DNA of 64,000 bases, from the NCBI GenBank assembly GCA_016214035.1, contig JACRPF010000001.1, positions 62,001-126,000 of the forward strand. The letters run 5' to 3'. This document shows positions 1-10,000 of this stretch, piece after piece. This DNA comes from Spirochaetota bacterium. GTDB taxonomy: Bacteria > Spirochaetota > Brachyspiria > Brachyspirales > JACRPF01. The notes beneath the pieces were generated by a model. It had not been told where the DNA came from and searched no databases. It saw nothing but the letters and a program-made list of their open reading frames with translations. Within the stretch, counting starts at the first letter, position 1. Each line of letters starts with the position of its first letter. The position numbers and the translations under genes were made by a program.

Positions 1-1
1 A

Positions 2-2284
2 CAGGACGGTTCGCGCTGGATAGCGGTGACCGATATCACTCCCGAGATGAAACGGTATGTGCTTCTGCCGGCATATTTCAAGGCATGGGACACCAAAGCC
101 AAGGAGAAAGCCGGCATCGATATGGAACGTGTGGAAAAAATATCAATCGGTCTTGCCGGAAGCCACACCACGCGCGTTTCCCGGGGCGATCATTCGATAT
201 GGATTGATGCTATCGGCGTTGCGGAAAATCATTTCCGCGGCATCGATCTTTCCGCGACAATAAGCATCCCGGTATTCGGCGAGGATGACGATTCTGCGCT
301 CACGGGCGTCATCGCCGCCCGTCATGTGAAATCTTCGCCATTCGCTTCGGATGAAAAAATTGCAGTGCCGATGAAAGGCCTCTCCGCGGTGGGTTTCGGC
401 ATCCCCAATGAAAGCGTCTCTGTGCCGCTCATGGAAGCCGTCGACGCGCATGGAAGGAATCGCGGATATGCGGCGGGTATGCTCATGCATATCGGCGGCG
501 GTTACCGCGGATCGACATGGCTCTATTCGGGTATCACCGGCGATGCGTTCTATACAGCCCCCGCGTTTGCAGCGTTTCTCGCCAAAGCGCTGCGCTCGAT
601 GAAAAGCGGCGAGCTTTTGAAAAAAGCAGCCGTCGAAGATCAGACGCGGCCGAAAGGGCTTGCGCTCACCGCCGCGGCGCCGAAAGGATTCGTGCACATC
701 AAGGATGGACACTTCGCGTATCCGGATGGGCGGCGCATGTTCATCACCGGCTGCAATTATATCGGTTCGTTTGCCACCGCGGTACGGTTCTGCCAGGACG
801 AGAATTTCGATCCGCGCGAGATAGAGAATAATTTCCGCATGGCGCGCGACGCGGGCGTCAATGTCATGCGGCTCTTCCATGTGCACGGTCTCGTCGACGG
901 AATCATGAAGGGCGACCGACGGAAACTCGACACGATACTCGAACTCGCCCGGCGCTACGGCGTCTATCTCCTGGTGGAGACAAGTGCCGGATTATCTGAC
1001 ACCGGCGGCGACATGAACGATGTCTGCAATATACTCACGCATGTAGCCGATGCGCTCAAGGACGAGCCGATGGTGTTCGGCTACGACCTTCGCAATGAAC
1101 CGCCGGTAAGCTACATCGCGGGAAGAAACTTTCCGGCAGGCAACAAACCAGCGATACACACCACGAGACTCATCGACCTGTATCCTGACGATGCGGCGGA
1201 TATCAAAAAAATCATCGAGACGCGTCCGTCATGGCTGCGTCTGTCGTCGGCCGTCACGGGAAGCGATGCGGAGAATGCCATAGCCGCGATATATCTCTGG
1301 AACAAATATTCGCGTGAATACAACATCAGCAGCACCACATTCGGCGCACTGCCGGCGACGGGACTCCCCACGCCGCCGAAATGGGAACCGCTGGTAAAGG
1401 CAGTTGATCAGAGTTACGGTCTGTGGATACAGATGCAGAAGGACGCCGTACGGAAGGCAGACCCCAATCACCTCATCAGTGTCGGATACAATCAGGTTTT
1501 TGCCGCATTGCCGTGCAATGATAAACTTGACTTTGTGTCACATCACGTATACGGAAAACCGTTCTCATACGCCGAGGTTATAGAGAACATCACCACGATG
1601 GATCGCCTGAAAAAACTTTTCCCGTCGCAGCCGGTGAGTCTCGGCGAGTTCGGCTATTCCACCGGGATATCCATGCCCGGCAGCGGCAATCTTGATCCGT
1701 ACACCGCGAGCGTCGGCGAGATGATACACTATCTCTACGCCTTTGCGAACGGCTACGAGGGCTGCAAAAAATGGATGCTTGTCGATTGGCCGCTTGCCGT
1801 CATGTACCGTTTCGGCAGCTGGGGACAGCACGGCATTGAAGGCAAACGGTATGAGGCGCGTTTCGGCATCTACGCCTATGACGGGACCGCGCACGGCAAA
1901 CCGAAACCCATAGCCTATGCGCTCAAATTCTTACGCGACTATGCGGATACAACCGCACCTTCCGGCGGCATCGCGATTACCGAGGGAACGCTGACCATCG
2001 GAACGGTGTATGAATATACGAACAGCAATGCGCTCTTCGTGGGTAATAAAACGTACAAAACCGATCGGCTGGAATTCACGGCGGAAGAGCCGGTGAATGT
2101 GATGCTCTCATGGAATAAACGCATCCTGCGTATCATGGCAAGCGCCGACGCACGGGTGACGATAACACCGTCAGGATTCGGAGTGAATGGACAGACCGTT
2201 GATGGAAAACACGGCGGGCTGAAAAAAGACGGTAAACGCGTTGTTATCGATATGCTGGAAGGCGAAACGCTGACGATACGGTAA
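2..2284 (+). CDS. Secreted/cell-surface glycoside hydrolase, clan GH-A (GH5-like), 5' truncated
   Basis: The frame is open to the left edge of the window and reads sensibly from base 2 (QDGSRWIAVTDITPEMKRY), so the true start lies upstream and the GTG at 26 is not convincing. Residues 1 to about 220 look like beta-sandwich carbohydrate-binding domains. From about 230 a TIM barrel follows (FMITGCNY-type entry, GVNVMRLFHVHG, YGVYLLVETSAG). The likely acid/base Glu is in RNEPP (about residue 366 counted from base 2) and the likely nucleophile Glu is in SLGEFGY (about 549), the two-Glu pattern of clan GH-A retaining enzymes. A small C-terminal beta domain closes the protein. The substrate cannot be read from the sequence. 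It converges on the minus-strand GAF gene 4 bp downstream. Family-level call is fairly sure; exact GH family is not. Confidence 0.75.
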   Translation, partial: QDGSRWIAVTDITPEMKRYVLLPAYFKAWDTKAKEKAGIDMERVEKISIGLAGSHTTRVSRGDHSIWIDAIGVAENHFRGIDLSATISIPVFGEDDDSALTGVIAARHVKSSPFASDEKIAVPMKGLSAVGFGIPNESVSVPLMEAVDAHGRNRGYAAGMLMHIGGGYRGSTWLYSGITGDAFYTAPAFAAFLAKALRSMKSGELLKKAAVEDQTRPKGLALTAAAPKGFVHIKDGHFAYPDGRRMFITGCNYIGSFATAVRFCQDENFDPREIENNFRMARDAGVNVMRLFHVHGLVDGIMKGDRRKLDTILELARRYGVYLLVETSAGLSDTGGDMNDVCNILTHVADALKDEPMVFGYDLRNEPPVSYIAGRNFPAGNKPAIHTTRLIDLYPDDAADIKKIIETRPSWLRLSSAVTGSDAENAIAAIYLWNKYSREYNISSTTFGALPATGLPTPPKWEPLVKAVDQSYGLWIQMQKDAVRKADPNHLISVGYNQVFAALPCNDKLDFVSHHVYGKPFSYAEVIENITTMDRLKKLFPSQPVSLGEFGYSTGISMPGSGNLDPYTASVGEMIHYLYAFANGYEGCKKWMLVDWPLAVMYRFGSWGQHGIEGKRYEARFGIYAYDGTAHGKPKPIAYALKFLRDYADTTAPSGGIAITEGTLTIGTVYEYTNSNALFVGNKTYKTDRLEFTAEEPVNVMLSWNKRILRIMASADARVTITPSGFGVNGQTVDGKHGGLKKDGKRVVIDMLEGETLTIR

Positions 2285-2288
2285 CGTA

Positions 2289-2885
2289 TTACAGCGTGTC
2301 GGTATACAGTATGCCGAGGATATCATTCTCGGCAATTATCGGAAGCGCGATAATTGACATCTGCGCTTCTTTGCCGTCGATGGTAAGCTTTTTATTCTTG
2401 ATGACGACGGTCTTTTTGAGCTTCACCGCGGTGCGTATGACGTTGGCGGGGAATTCAAAATACGGCTTCTTCATGTCCTCGTGCGGAAAATCGATGAGCG
2501 ATTTTGCGGCAAGCTTTTTCTCGGCGGTCTTGAGGAATACGATGCCGCGTTTGGCTTTCATGAGCCCCATGAGCCCGTGCACCATATCCTCGAGCAGTAT
2601 GCCGGATTCCAGTATCGAATGCATGGACTGATTGACCGTTATCTTCTGCTCACCCATCTCGCGCAGATCCGTATCGCCGCTCTCTCCGTCGTAGATGACG
2701 CCCGCGCCGTGTATGTTTTCGTGCGCCTGAATGACCTTCTCGGCCTCCAGGCGCTCTTCCTGCGCGAGCGTGATGACGTTCGCGTGCGCTTCGGAAAGAC
2801 TTTCCAGATACGAGATATACTGCTCTTTGTCTTTGAGTGCTTTCTCAAGTTCCTGAATCTTCGTCTGTAATGATGCGTCGGACAT
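2289..2885 (-). CDS. Coiled-coil plus GAF-like domain protein, 198 aa
   Basis: The N-terminal 45 residues are a charged coiled coil (LQTKIQELEKALKDKEQYI). Residues about 75-198 resemble a GAF domain: a helix (ITVNQSMHSILES), a strand with RGIVFLK, and the terminal strand pair ALPIIAENDILGILYTD typical of the GAF C-terminus. No enzymatic output domain is present, so it probably acts as a small sensor or a partner of another protein, likely cytoplasmic. The ATG at 2885 was chosen over an upstream in-frame codon because GGAG sits 6 nt before it. It is monocistronic and convergent with the glycosidase. Ligand unknown. Confidence 0.65.
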   Translation of the reverse strand: MSDASLQTKIQELEKALKDKEQYISYLESLSEAHANVITLAQEERLEAEKVIQAHENIHGAGVIYDGESGDTDLREMGEQKITVNQSMHSILESGILLEDMVHGLMGLMKAKRGIVFLKTAEKKLAAKSLIDFPHEDMKKPYFEFPANVIRTAVKLKKTVVIKNKKLTIDGKEAQMSIIALPIIAENDILGILYTDTL

Positions 2886-2988
2886 ATGACACTCCGCTAT
2901 TCGGTTTGACACGCTGCCGTTATTAGATTACCGCATACAGTCTAAAATTGCAAGTAATAGAGCATTGTTGTACTCCCGCACTATGCCC

Positions 2989-3017
2989 TTGAAATCACCC
3001 CTACTTCGTAGTATGAT
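2989..3017 (+). promoter_or_regulatory. Sigma70-type promoter for the carbonic anhydrase-hisC unit
   Basis: TTGAAA at 2989-2994, a 17-nt spacer, then TATGAT at 3012-3017. Predicted transcription start is near 3024, only about 2 nt before the in-frame ATG at 3026 and about 26 nt before the ATG with a ribosome-binding site at 3050. Confidence 0.6.
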
Positions 3018-3049
3018 GTACATGTATGAATCTTCCGGTGAGGTACACC

Positions 3050-3787
3050 ATGAAAGCATATATCCTTTTGTGCGTCTTTGCGGCATGCATTATCCCGTCA
3101 TATGCCGCTCCCAACAATTCGCTTTCACGGCTTCAGGCGGGCAACAAGCGCTTTGTCTCGGGATATCCGCAGCATCCGAACACCTCCCTTTCACGCATAC
3201 GCGAGACGGCACGCAACGGCCAGCGCCCGTTCGCGGTGGTGCTCGCCTGTTCCGATTCACGCGTACCCGTTGAACTGATATTCGACGCCGGTATCGGCGA
3301 CATCGTTGATGTGCGCACGGTGGGTAATATCTGCGGCGTTACCGAGGCGGCCGGCATTGAATACGGCGCGGGATATCTCGGCGCACCGCTTGTAGTGGTG
3401 CTCGGGCACACGGGCTGCGGTGCGGTATCCGCCGCCGTTCAGGGTGCGGCGAACCCCGGCAATGTGATGCACATTTTTTCGGCAATAGCCCCCGCAGCGC
3501 GCGAAGCGATCCGTGTACACGGCCTCTGCTGCAAAGACAAAGTGCTCTCCGCGGCGGTTCAGAACAATGTGTGGAATTCCATAGAGCAGCTCTATAAAAG
3601 AAGCCCCCGCATCCGTCATCTCGCATGGCAGGGACGCGTTACCGTTGTGGGCGCCGTCTATGATGTGACCACCGGTTCGGTGTCCTGGCTCGGCAAACAC
3701 CCCACGGAACAATTTCTCATCCGGGAACGGTCGTTCATTCCCCGGATACCGTGGCCTCCCGTACTGACGTGGCCGTTCGGAAGGTAA
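3050..3787 (+). CDS. Periplasmic beta-class carbonic anhydrase, 245 aa
   Basis: Catalyses reversible hydration of CO2 to bicarbonate with a Zn site. The family motifs are intact: CSDSR (Cys67, Asp69, Arg71) and HTGCGA (His120, Cys123). A signal peptide (MKAYILLCVFAACIIPSYAA) is predicted, so the enzyme should be exported, unlike many cytosolic beta-CAs. I chose ATG 3050 because GGTGAGG precedes it and the signal peptide begins properly there. An in-frame ATG at 3026 lies right at the predicted transcription start and would add eight residues. The stop at 3785-3787 is one base before the ATG of hisC, and the RBS of hisC lies inside the end of this gene, so the two are co-transcribed and probably translationally coupled. 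The functional link with histidine or aromatic transamination is not obvious. Confidence 0.88.
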   Translation: MKAYILLCVFAACIIPSYAAPNNSLSRLQAGNKRFVSGYPQHPNTSLSRIRETARNGQRPFAVVLACSDSRVPVELIFDAGIGDIVDVRTVGNICGVTEAAGIEYGAGYLGAPLVVVLGHTGCGAVSAAVQGAANPGNVMHIFSAIAPAAREAIRVHGLCCKDKVLSAAVQNNVWNSIEQLYKRSPRIRHLAWQGRVTVVGAVYDVTTGSVSWLGKHPTEQFLIRERSFIPRIPWPPVLTWPFGR

Positions 3788-3788
3788 T

Positions 3789-4865
3789 ATGCCCTCAAAA
3801 AAAGCAAAGAACGCCGCGCGTTTTTATAATGAAATCACCCGGAGCCTTGAACCGTATATACCCGGTGAACAGCCGAAGGTGACCGGAAGCATCATCAAGA
3901 TAAACACGAACGAAAGTCCGTTTCCGCCGCCGCCGAAAGTGATACGCGCCATCAAACGCTTTCCATTTGAAGCGCTGCGGCTGTACCCCGAACCGGATAT
4001 ACACACGCTCAGGGCGGCTATCGCCGCACGGTATAACACCTCCGCAGACCGCATACATTGCGGCAACGGTTCGGACGAGATACTCGCCGATATTTTCAAC
4101 GCGTTCGCATCGAAAAAATCCCTGGCGGTGTTCACCGACCCCACCTATACGCTGTATGTCACGCTCGCGAAACGATTCGGCATCCCGAGCCGCAGTATCC
4201 CCACGGAAAGCGACTTCAGCATCGATCTTGACAAAATTCCCAACCGCGCAAACGTATTATTCTTTCTCGCCAACCCGAATGCGCAGACGGGACTTTTCAT
4301 ACCGATAGAAACTGTCCGTAAATTCCTTGCCGGTTTCAAAGGGCTTCTGATTCTCGACGAAGCGTATGTGGATTTTGCCGCCGAAAGCGGACTGTCCCTG
4401 GCAAAAGAATTCGACAACATAATCGTCACACGGACATGCTCAAAATCGTTTTCGCTCTGCGGCCTGCGCGTGGGCTACTGTTTCGCCAACCCCGTGCTTA
4501 TCGACGGTCTTGCGCGTGTGAAGGACTCATACAACCTGAACATTCTCTCTCAGCGCGCAGCGACTGCCGCCATGGAAGATTATGAGTATGTGATGCGCAA
4601 TGTGAAGCGTATCGTCGATGAACGCGAACGTGTGTTCTCCGTGCTCACCAAACGCGGATTCACGGTGCTCCCCGGCCAGGGGAATTTCCTGCTCGCCAAT
4701 CCCAATCGTATAAGCGCCAAGGAACTCTACGAAGCGCTGAAAAAGCGAAATATCTTTGTCAGGTATTTCAGCACCTCGCGGCTTCGCGATTACGTGCGCA
4801 TCACCATCGGCACACGGGCGCAGAACGATACGCTCCTGAAGGCGATACACGGGATTGTAGGATAA
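3789..4865 (+). CDS. hisC: Histidinol-phosphate aminotransferase
   Basis: A class I/II PLP aminotransferase of 358 aa, the usual length for HisC. It interconverts histidinol phosphate and imidazole acetol phosphate in histidine synthesis; HisC-type enzymes may also serve aromatic amino-acid transamination. Visible motifs: the N-terminal YIPGEQP and INTNESPFPPPP, GNGSDEIL, DEAYVDFA (Asp/Tyr contacting PLP), TCSKSFSLCGLRVGY with the Schiff-base Lys at about residue 219, and the C-terminal YVRITIGT that binds substrate carboxylate. No other his gene is in the window, so the gene is outside a his operon here. Start ATG 3789 follows GGAAGG, inside the preceding gene. Confidence 0.88.
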   Translation: MPSKKAKNAARFYNEITRSLEPYIPGEQPKVTGSIIKINTNESPFPPPPKVIRAIKRFPFEALRLYPEPDIHTLRAAIAARYNTSADRIHCGNGSDEILADIFNAFASKKSLAVFTDPTYTLYVTLAKRFGIPSRSIPTESDFSIDLDKIPNRANVLFFLANPNAQTGLFIPIETVRKFLAGFKGLLILDEAYVDFAAESGLSLAKEFDNIIVTRTCSKSFSLCGLRVGYCFANPVLIDGLARVKDSYNLNILSQRAATAAMEDYEYVMRNVKRIVDERERVFSVLTKRGFTVLPGQGNFLLANPNRISAKELYEALKKRNIFVRYFSTSRLRDYVRITIGTRAQNDTLLKAIHGIVG

Positions 4866-4888
4866 CGGAAGCGGCGGCAGAATTACCG

Positions 4889-5662
4889 CTATACCCCCGC
4901 ACTCATCTCCCGAAGCAGTTTCAACGACGCCGTGCCCTGCGCGTCGAAATTATCACTTTTCCCTTCAATACTGGCGCGTCCGGTGTAGTTAATGCTCTTC
5001 AGCGCCGCAAAGAAATCGGCGTAGCAATCTTCATCCTTCACCGCGGGAAGCACGCGACCGTTGCTGTTGATGACATGTACATGCTTCAGATCGGCGCCAG
5101 CTTTGCGGATGATATCCATCGACTCGTTTTCCTTGCGCATATGGAAAAGATCGGCAAGGAGTTTCACCGACGGATGCGCGATACGCTTTGTTACATCGAC
5201 GCCTTCGGATACGGTGTTGATGATGTTCGTCTCGCTTTTATTGAGCGGTTCAACGACGATGGTAATGCCGTATTTCCCGGCGATATCTCCCGCCATGCGC
5301 GCGACCTCGATATACTGTTCTACGGCTTTGGCGAAATCGAAACCGTCCGGACATTTCCGCGCGCCGCCGGAACCGAACACGACGACAACGGTACCGAGCT
5401 CAGCTGCGCGTGAAAAACCTTTCTCAAGATGCGCGGATATTTTTGCTTTGTCGACGACAGGCCCCACGACCTTTATGTCACCGGGGAAGAGGACATTGCA
5501 CGCCTCGCATTTTATCCCGGATGCCGCAACCGTTTCTTTTGTCTTCTTGAAAACCTCGTCGGTCATGGCTGTCAGCGACACGATGGATGGCTCTATGTAA
5601 TCGAATCCCATCGCCTCAACTTTACCGATATTCTCAACGCCCATGCACATGCCGATCTTCAT
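4889..5662 (-). CDS. Sugar phosphate isomerase/epimerase-like TIM barrel protein, 257 aa
   Basis: Xylose isomerase-like TIM barrel (AP endonuclease 2 superfamily) resembling D-tagatose 3-epimerase/hydroxypyruvate isomerase relatives. Candidate metal-binding and catalytic residues lie in VVEPLN (Glu), LLADLFHM (Asp/His), KHVHVINSNGR (His) and SIEGKS (Glu), the usual Glu-Asp-His-Glu set. Cytoplasmic; no signal peptide. GAGGAC lies upstream of the ATG. It follows the beta-propeller gene by only 19 bp on the same strand, so the two form an operon. The specific substrate is unknown. Confidence 0.75.
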   Translation of the reverse strand: MKIGMCMGVENIGKVEAMGFDYIEPSIVSLTAMTDEVFKKTKETVAASGIKCEACNVLFPGDIKVVGPVVDKAKISAHLEKGFSRAAELGTVVVVFGSGGARKCPDGFDFAKAVEQYIEVARMAGDIAGKYGITIVVEPLNKSETNIINTVSEGVDVTKRIAHPSVKLLADLFHMRKENESMDIIRKAGADLKHVHVINSNGRVLPAVKDEDCYADFFAALKSINYTGRASIEGKSDNFDAQGTASLKLLREMSAGV

Positions 5663-5681
5663 GCTGTCCTCGCTTTTGTTG

Positions 5682-6863
5682 TTATTGTATTATCGAGCCG
5701 ACGTCCATCGTATAGATGTGCCGGTGTCCTTCGTGAATTGAATCGAACGAGATGGTGTTGCCGTCGCGTGAAAATCGCGGATGCAGATCGCAGCGTATGT
5801 CCGTGCACGGCAGCGCGTCCATGCGCCCGTGATGGAGCACGGCGAGATTCATGCCGCGCTTGCGTTTGATATCGTACATGACCAGTTTCCGGTATCCATC
5901 CGCATCCGGATAGCTGTCGTAAAGTATGAAATTTTTATCGAGTGAATAACTGCAGTGGCCGTCGTAGGTAAAAAATCCCTTGTCGATGAGCGCATGATCG
6001 CGCGTGCGGTCGTTGAGAAGATTGAGCCCCGCGCCTTCACCCGCGTCGGCGTAGATGAGCAGTTCGTTCTTCGTGCGCCAGATGTAATGCGACGCCATGC
6101 CGAAATCCCCGAGCACGAAGACATCGCTGCCGTCGGTGTTCGCGGTAAGCGTTGCGGTTTTCCAGAATACGCCGCCGGACGAATTCGCCGATGCCATGGT
6201 GCGCAGCAGGAATACAAAGCGCGAACCGTCGGTGTTGAACGTAATATGATTCACGAGTAGCTTCATGCCCGCGAGGTCCACATCGTGAAACACTTCGCGA
6301 AGCGCGGCAAGCGGAATGATGAGCCTGCTTTCACCGCTGGAAAGATCGATGAGAAAAATGCCGTCGTCCTTCGGGAAATCATCCGCGGCAAAACGGTCGG
6401 GGATGCCCGCATAGCCGTACCCGGGACGGAAGTCGAACATGCGGCTGAAATTAATCGAGAGCGCATAACGTCCGGCCGGATCGACATTGGCTACGGGACG
6501 TGAAAGCGTACGTTCGACGCCGGTGACCGTGTCGAGAATGACGCCGCGATAAGCGCCGTTACGCAGCGCATTGTATATTATCGATGCGGGCTGCAATGGA
6601 TGCCACTGGAGCATCGCGCCCTGCTGGAAATTCCACGCATAGGTTTCGGCAAGCGGAATGAAACGATTATCGCGCATCCGTATCATACCGATATCCGCGC
6701 GGTCGGCGGGCGACGGCATGCGGTCCATGAACGGCACGCGATGCGCGAGATGGAAACGCCCGTCGGCGCTCCACGGCTCAATGTCGTAATAGCCGAAGAA
6801 ATAATGGCCGTCCTCACGCGTTAACCGCTCGAACGGCAGCAGCTGCTCTTTTATGCGCTTCAT
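5682..6863 (-). CDS. PD40/TolB-like beta-propeller protein of unknown function, 393 aa
   Basis: Repeated propeller-blade signatures are visible (WSADGRFHLAHR, NVDPAGRYALSINFSR, FNTDGSRFVFLLR, YSLDKNFILYDSYPD, FSRDGNTISFDSIHEG), as in WD40-like PD40/TolB proteins and oligogalacturonide-lyase relatives. The C-terminal HPRFSRDG...FDSIHEG pair is characteristic of that group. No signal peptide, so probably cytoplasmic. I place the start at Met 6863 (MKRIKEQLLPFE); an in-frame TTG at 6926 would add 21 residues of less convincing sequence. It is upstream of and operonic with the sugar isomerase-like gene, suggesting a role in sugar or uronate metabolism. This is inference only. Confidence 0.55.
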   Translation of the reverse strand: MKRIKEQLLPFERLTREDGHYFFGYYDIEPWSADGRFHLAHRVPFMDRMPSPADRADIGMIRMRDNRFIPLAETYAWNFQQGAMLQWHPLQPASIIYNALRNGAYRGVILDTVTGVERTLSRPVANVDPAGRYALSINFSRMFDFRPGYGYAGIPDRFAADDFPKDDGIFLIDLSSGESRLIIPLAALREVFHDVDLAGMKLLVNHITFNTDGSRFVFLLRTMASANSSGGVFWKTATLTANTDGSDVFVLGDFGMASHYIWRTKNELLIYADAGEGAGLNLLNDRTRDHALIDKGFFTYDGHCSYSLDKNFILYDSYPDADGYRKLVMYDIKRKRGMNLAVLHHGRMDALPCTDIRCDLHPRFSRDGNTISFDSIHEGHRHIYTMDVGSIIQ

Positions 6864-7024
6864 GACAGAGATAATATCCCATCCATTGCCGAAGGCAAAT
6901 GTCATCTGCTCTGAAAGGCATGTCAAAAATTCACACGATGAACGGATTTCATGCGCAATTCCGTGCTTGCTTTTACCTCAATAAATTATACATTATCCAC
7001 CGTTCCGACAAATGAGACACATCC

Positions 7025-10000
7025 ATGGCTGATCAAATTGAAATAATCAAAGCACGCGAACATAATCTGAAAAATGTTTCGCTTACCATTCCGCATCACA
7101 CGCTCACAGTAATGAGCGGCGTGTCGGGATCGGGAAAATCATCCCTCGCATTCGACACCATCTTCAAGGAAGGCCAGCGCCGGTATCTCGAATCGCTCTC
7201 GTCATATGCGCGCCAGTTCCTCGGCGTGATGAGCAAGGCGGATGTAGACCACATCGAGGGCCTGTCGCCGACGATATCCATCGATCAGAAAAGCGTGAAC
7301 AAGAACCCGCGCTCCACGGTGGGCACGGTCACGGAGCTTTACGATTTCCTCCGCCTCATGTTTGCGCGTCTCGGCATACCGCACTGCTCGTCGTGCGGCA
7401 CGAAGATAACCAAACAGAGCGAGGAGCAGATTGCCCGGACGGTGCTCCTGAACTTTCACGGCGAGAACATCCTCGTCCTTGCGCCCATCGTGATGGACCG
7501 CAAAGGTGAATACCGCAAGGAACTGGATGATCTGAAAACGGCAGGTTTCATCCGCGCACGCGTTGACGGTGCCGTGCTCAATCTCGAGGACGGCATGCCG
7601 GAACTCAAACGGTATGAAAAACACACCATCGAAGCGGTGATAGACCGTATCGCCGTTGAGGAAAAAAATCTTTCACGCATCGTCGAGGCGATTGAACGGG
7701 CAACAGCGCTCACCAAAGGCCTTGCCGCCATATATATCGTACACGCCGAAAGCAAAACAAAAGAAACAAAAGGCAAAAAAGCCGGCGATAAGACCAAGAT
7801 GCAGCTGCAGGCGGCCGAAAAAAAATTTTATCATCTGTTCACCACCGAGCGGTCATGCGCGAAGTGCGGCCACTCCATCCCCGCCATCGAACCGAATCTG
7901 TTCTCATTCAACAACCCCGCGGGTGCATGCCCGAGCTGCAGCGGTCTCGGCATCATCTATCACTTCAACGAGGAACTCATCGTCGGAGACAAGAATCTGT
8001 CCATGTATGACGGCGCGCTCAAATGTTTTGTGGATGATCACATAGCCTTCGATTACGACTACACGTTCGAGGATGTGGAAGCGCTGGCACGTCAGCATAA
8101 GATATCACTCAGAAAACCATGGAAGGAAATTCCGCTCGCCCACCGGAAGATACTGCTCTACGGCGGCGGAAAAGAGAACAGTGAGACAACCGGCATCGCC
8201 GAGCGGCTGAAATATCTGTATGAGACGTACCGCATACCGCACTATGAGAACTTTATGGAAGAGATCCCGTGCAAATCCTGCGGCGGAAGCAGACTGAACG
8301 GCGAGGCGCTGTCCGTGAAGTTCGACGGAAAGACCATAGCGGATTTTTCCGCCATGACCATCGACGAAGCGAAAAAATATTTCGACGGCGTAACGCTTGC
8401 CGGCAGTGCGCAAACGGTGGGTGAGCCGATTATAAAAGAGATACGCTATCGCCTCACCTTCCTCGAGCAGGTGGGGCTTACCTATCTCACCATAAACCGC
8501 GCGTCGCCGTCATTGTCCGGCGGCGAGTCGCAGCGCATACGCCTGGCGGCGCAGATCGGGAGCGGCCTTGAGGGCGTGCTCTATGTGCTTGATGAACCGT
8601 CCATCGGGCTGCATCAATCGGACAATAAAAAACTCCTCGCATCGCTTAAAACGCTCCGCGACAAACACAACACCGTCATCGTCGTGGAACATGACGAAGA
8701 GACGATACAGAGCGCTGATTATCTCGTTGACATCGGGCCGGGTGCGGGCGTAACCGGCGGCGAGATCGTCGGGATAGGATCGGTGGAGGACGTGAAGAAC
8801 TCACCGGCGTCGATCACCGGGCGTTACCTTCGCGGCGATGACTGCATCAAAATACCGGAAAAACGGCGCGCCGGCAACGGCACTGCCGTCGTCATCCGCG
8901 ATGCGCATCACAATAATCTCAACCATGTCGATGCGTCGTTCCCGCTCGGCACGTTCATCGCGGTGACCGGTGTTTCCGGTTCCGGAAAATCAACGCTCAT
9001 CGACACGATACTCAAACGGGCGCTTTTCAAACGCATCTATAAAGCCCGGATGAAACCGGGAAAGCACGAGGCCGTTGAAGGCATCGAGCACATCGACAAG
9101 GTCATCGAAATTGACCAGTCTCCCATCGGCCGTACACCGCGGAGCAATCCGGCCACCTACACGAAGGTGCTCACGCCCATACGCGACCTCTTTGCCAACA
9201 CGAACACCGCGAAGATGCGCGGCTACACGAAAAGCCGTTTCAGTTTCAACGTGGCCGGCGGACGATGCCCCACCTGCGAGGGCGCCGGCGTCGTATCGAT
9301 GGAGATGCAGTTTCTCTCCGACGTGCTCGTGCCGTGTGAGGAATGCAACGGCAAGCGCTTCAACGCCGAAACACTCGACGTCGAGTTCAAGGGAAAAACC
9401 ATCACCGATGTACTCGCCATGAGCGTGAACGAGGCGTACGATTTTTTCGAGAACATCCCGAGCATACGCCGCGTCCTTGAAACGCTCAGGGAGATAGGCC
9501 TCGGGTACATCGCGCTCGGACAGCCGTCGACAACACTTTCGGGCGGCGAGGCGCAGCGCATGAAGCTCGCGTCGGAGCTCTATAAAACGGCCACCGGAAA
9601 AACGCTGTATCTCCTTGATGAGCCGACGACCGGCCTTCACTTTGAGGATATTAAAAAGCTGCTGCACGCGCTTCAATCGCTCGTGGACAAGGGCAACACC
9701 GTCATCGTCATCGAACATAATCTCGACGTCATCAAATCCGCGGACCACATCATCGACCTCGGGCCCGGCGGCGGCAAACACGGCGGACGCATCATCGCAA
9801 CCGGCACGCCGGAAGCGGTGGCGAAAGAAAAAGAGTCGCTTACCGGAAAAGAATTGAAAGCGGTGCTGTATCCGGATAAACGGACTGCCGCACAGTCGCA
9901 GCGTGACCGTTCCGTCAAAAAACAGAAAGAGATCATCACGGTCACCGGCGCTAAAAAGCACAATCTGAAGAATATATCGCTCACGATACCGAAAAACACG

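Noticed and set aside
143-886. 247-residue minus-strand frame opposite the GH5-like gene
   Set aside because: Antisense shadow of the conserved TIM-barrel frame with Arg/His-rich composition.
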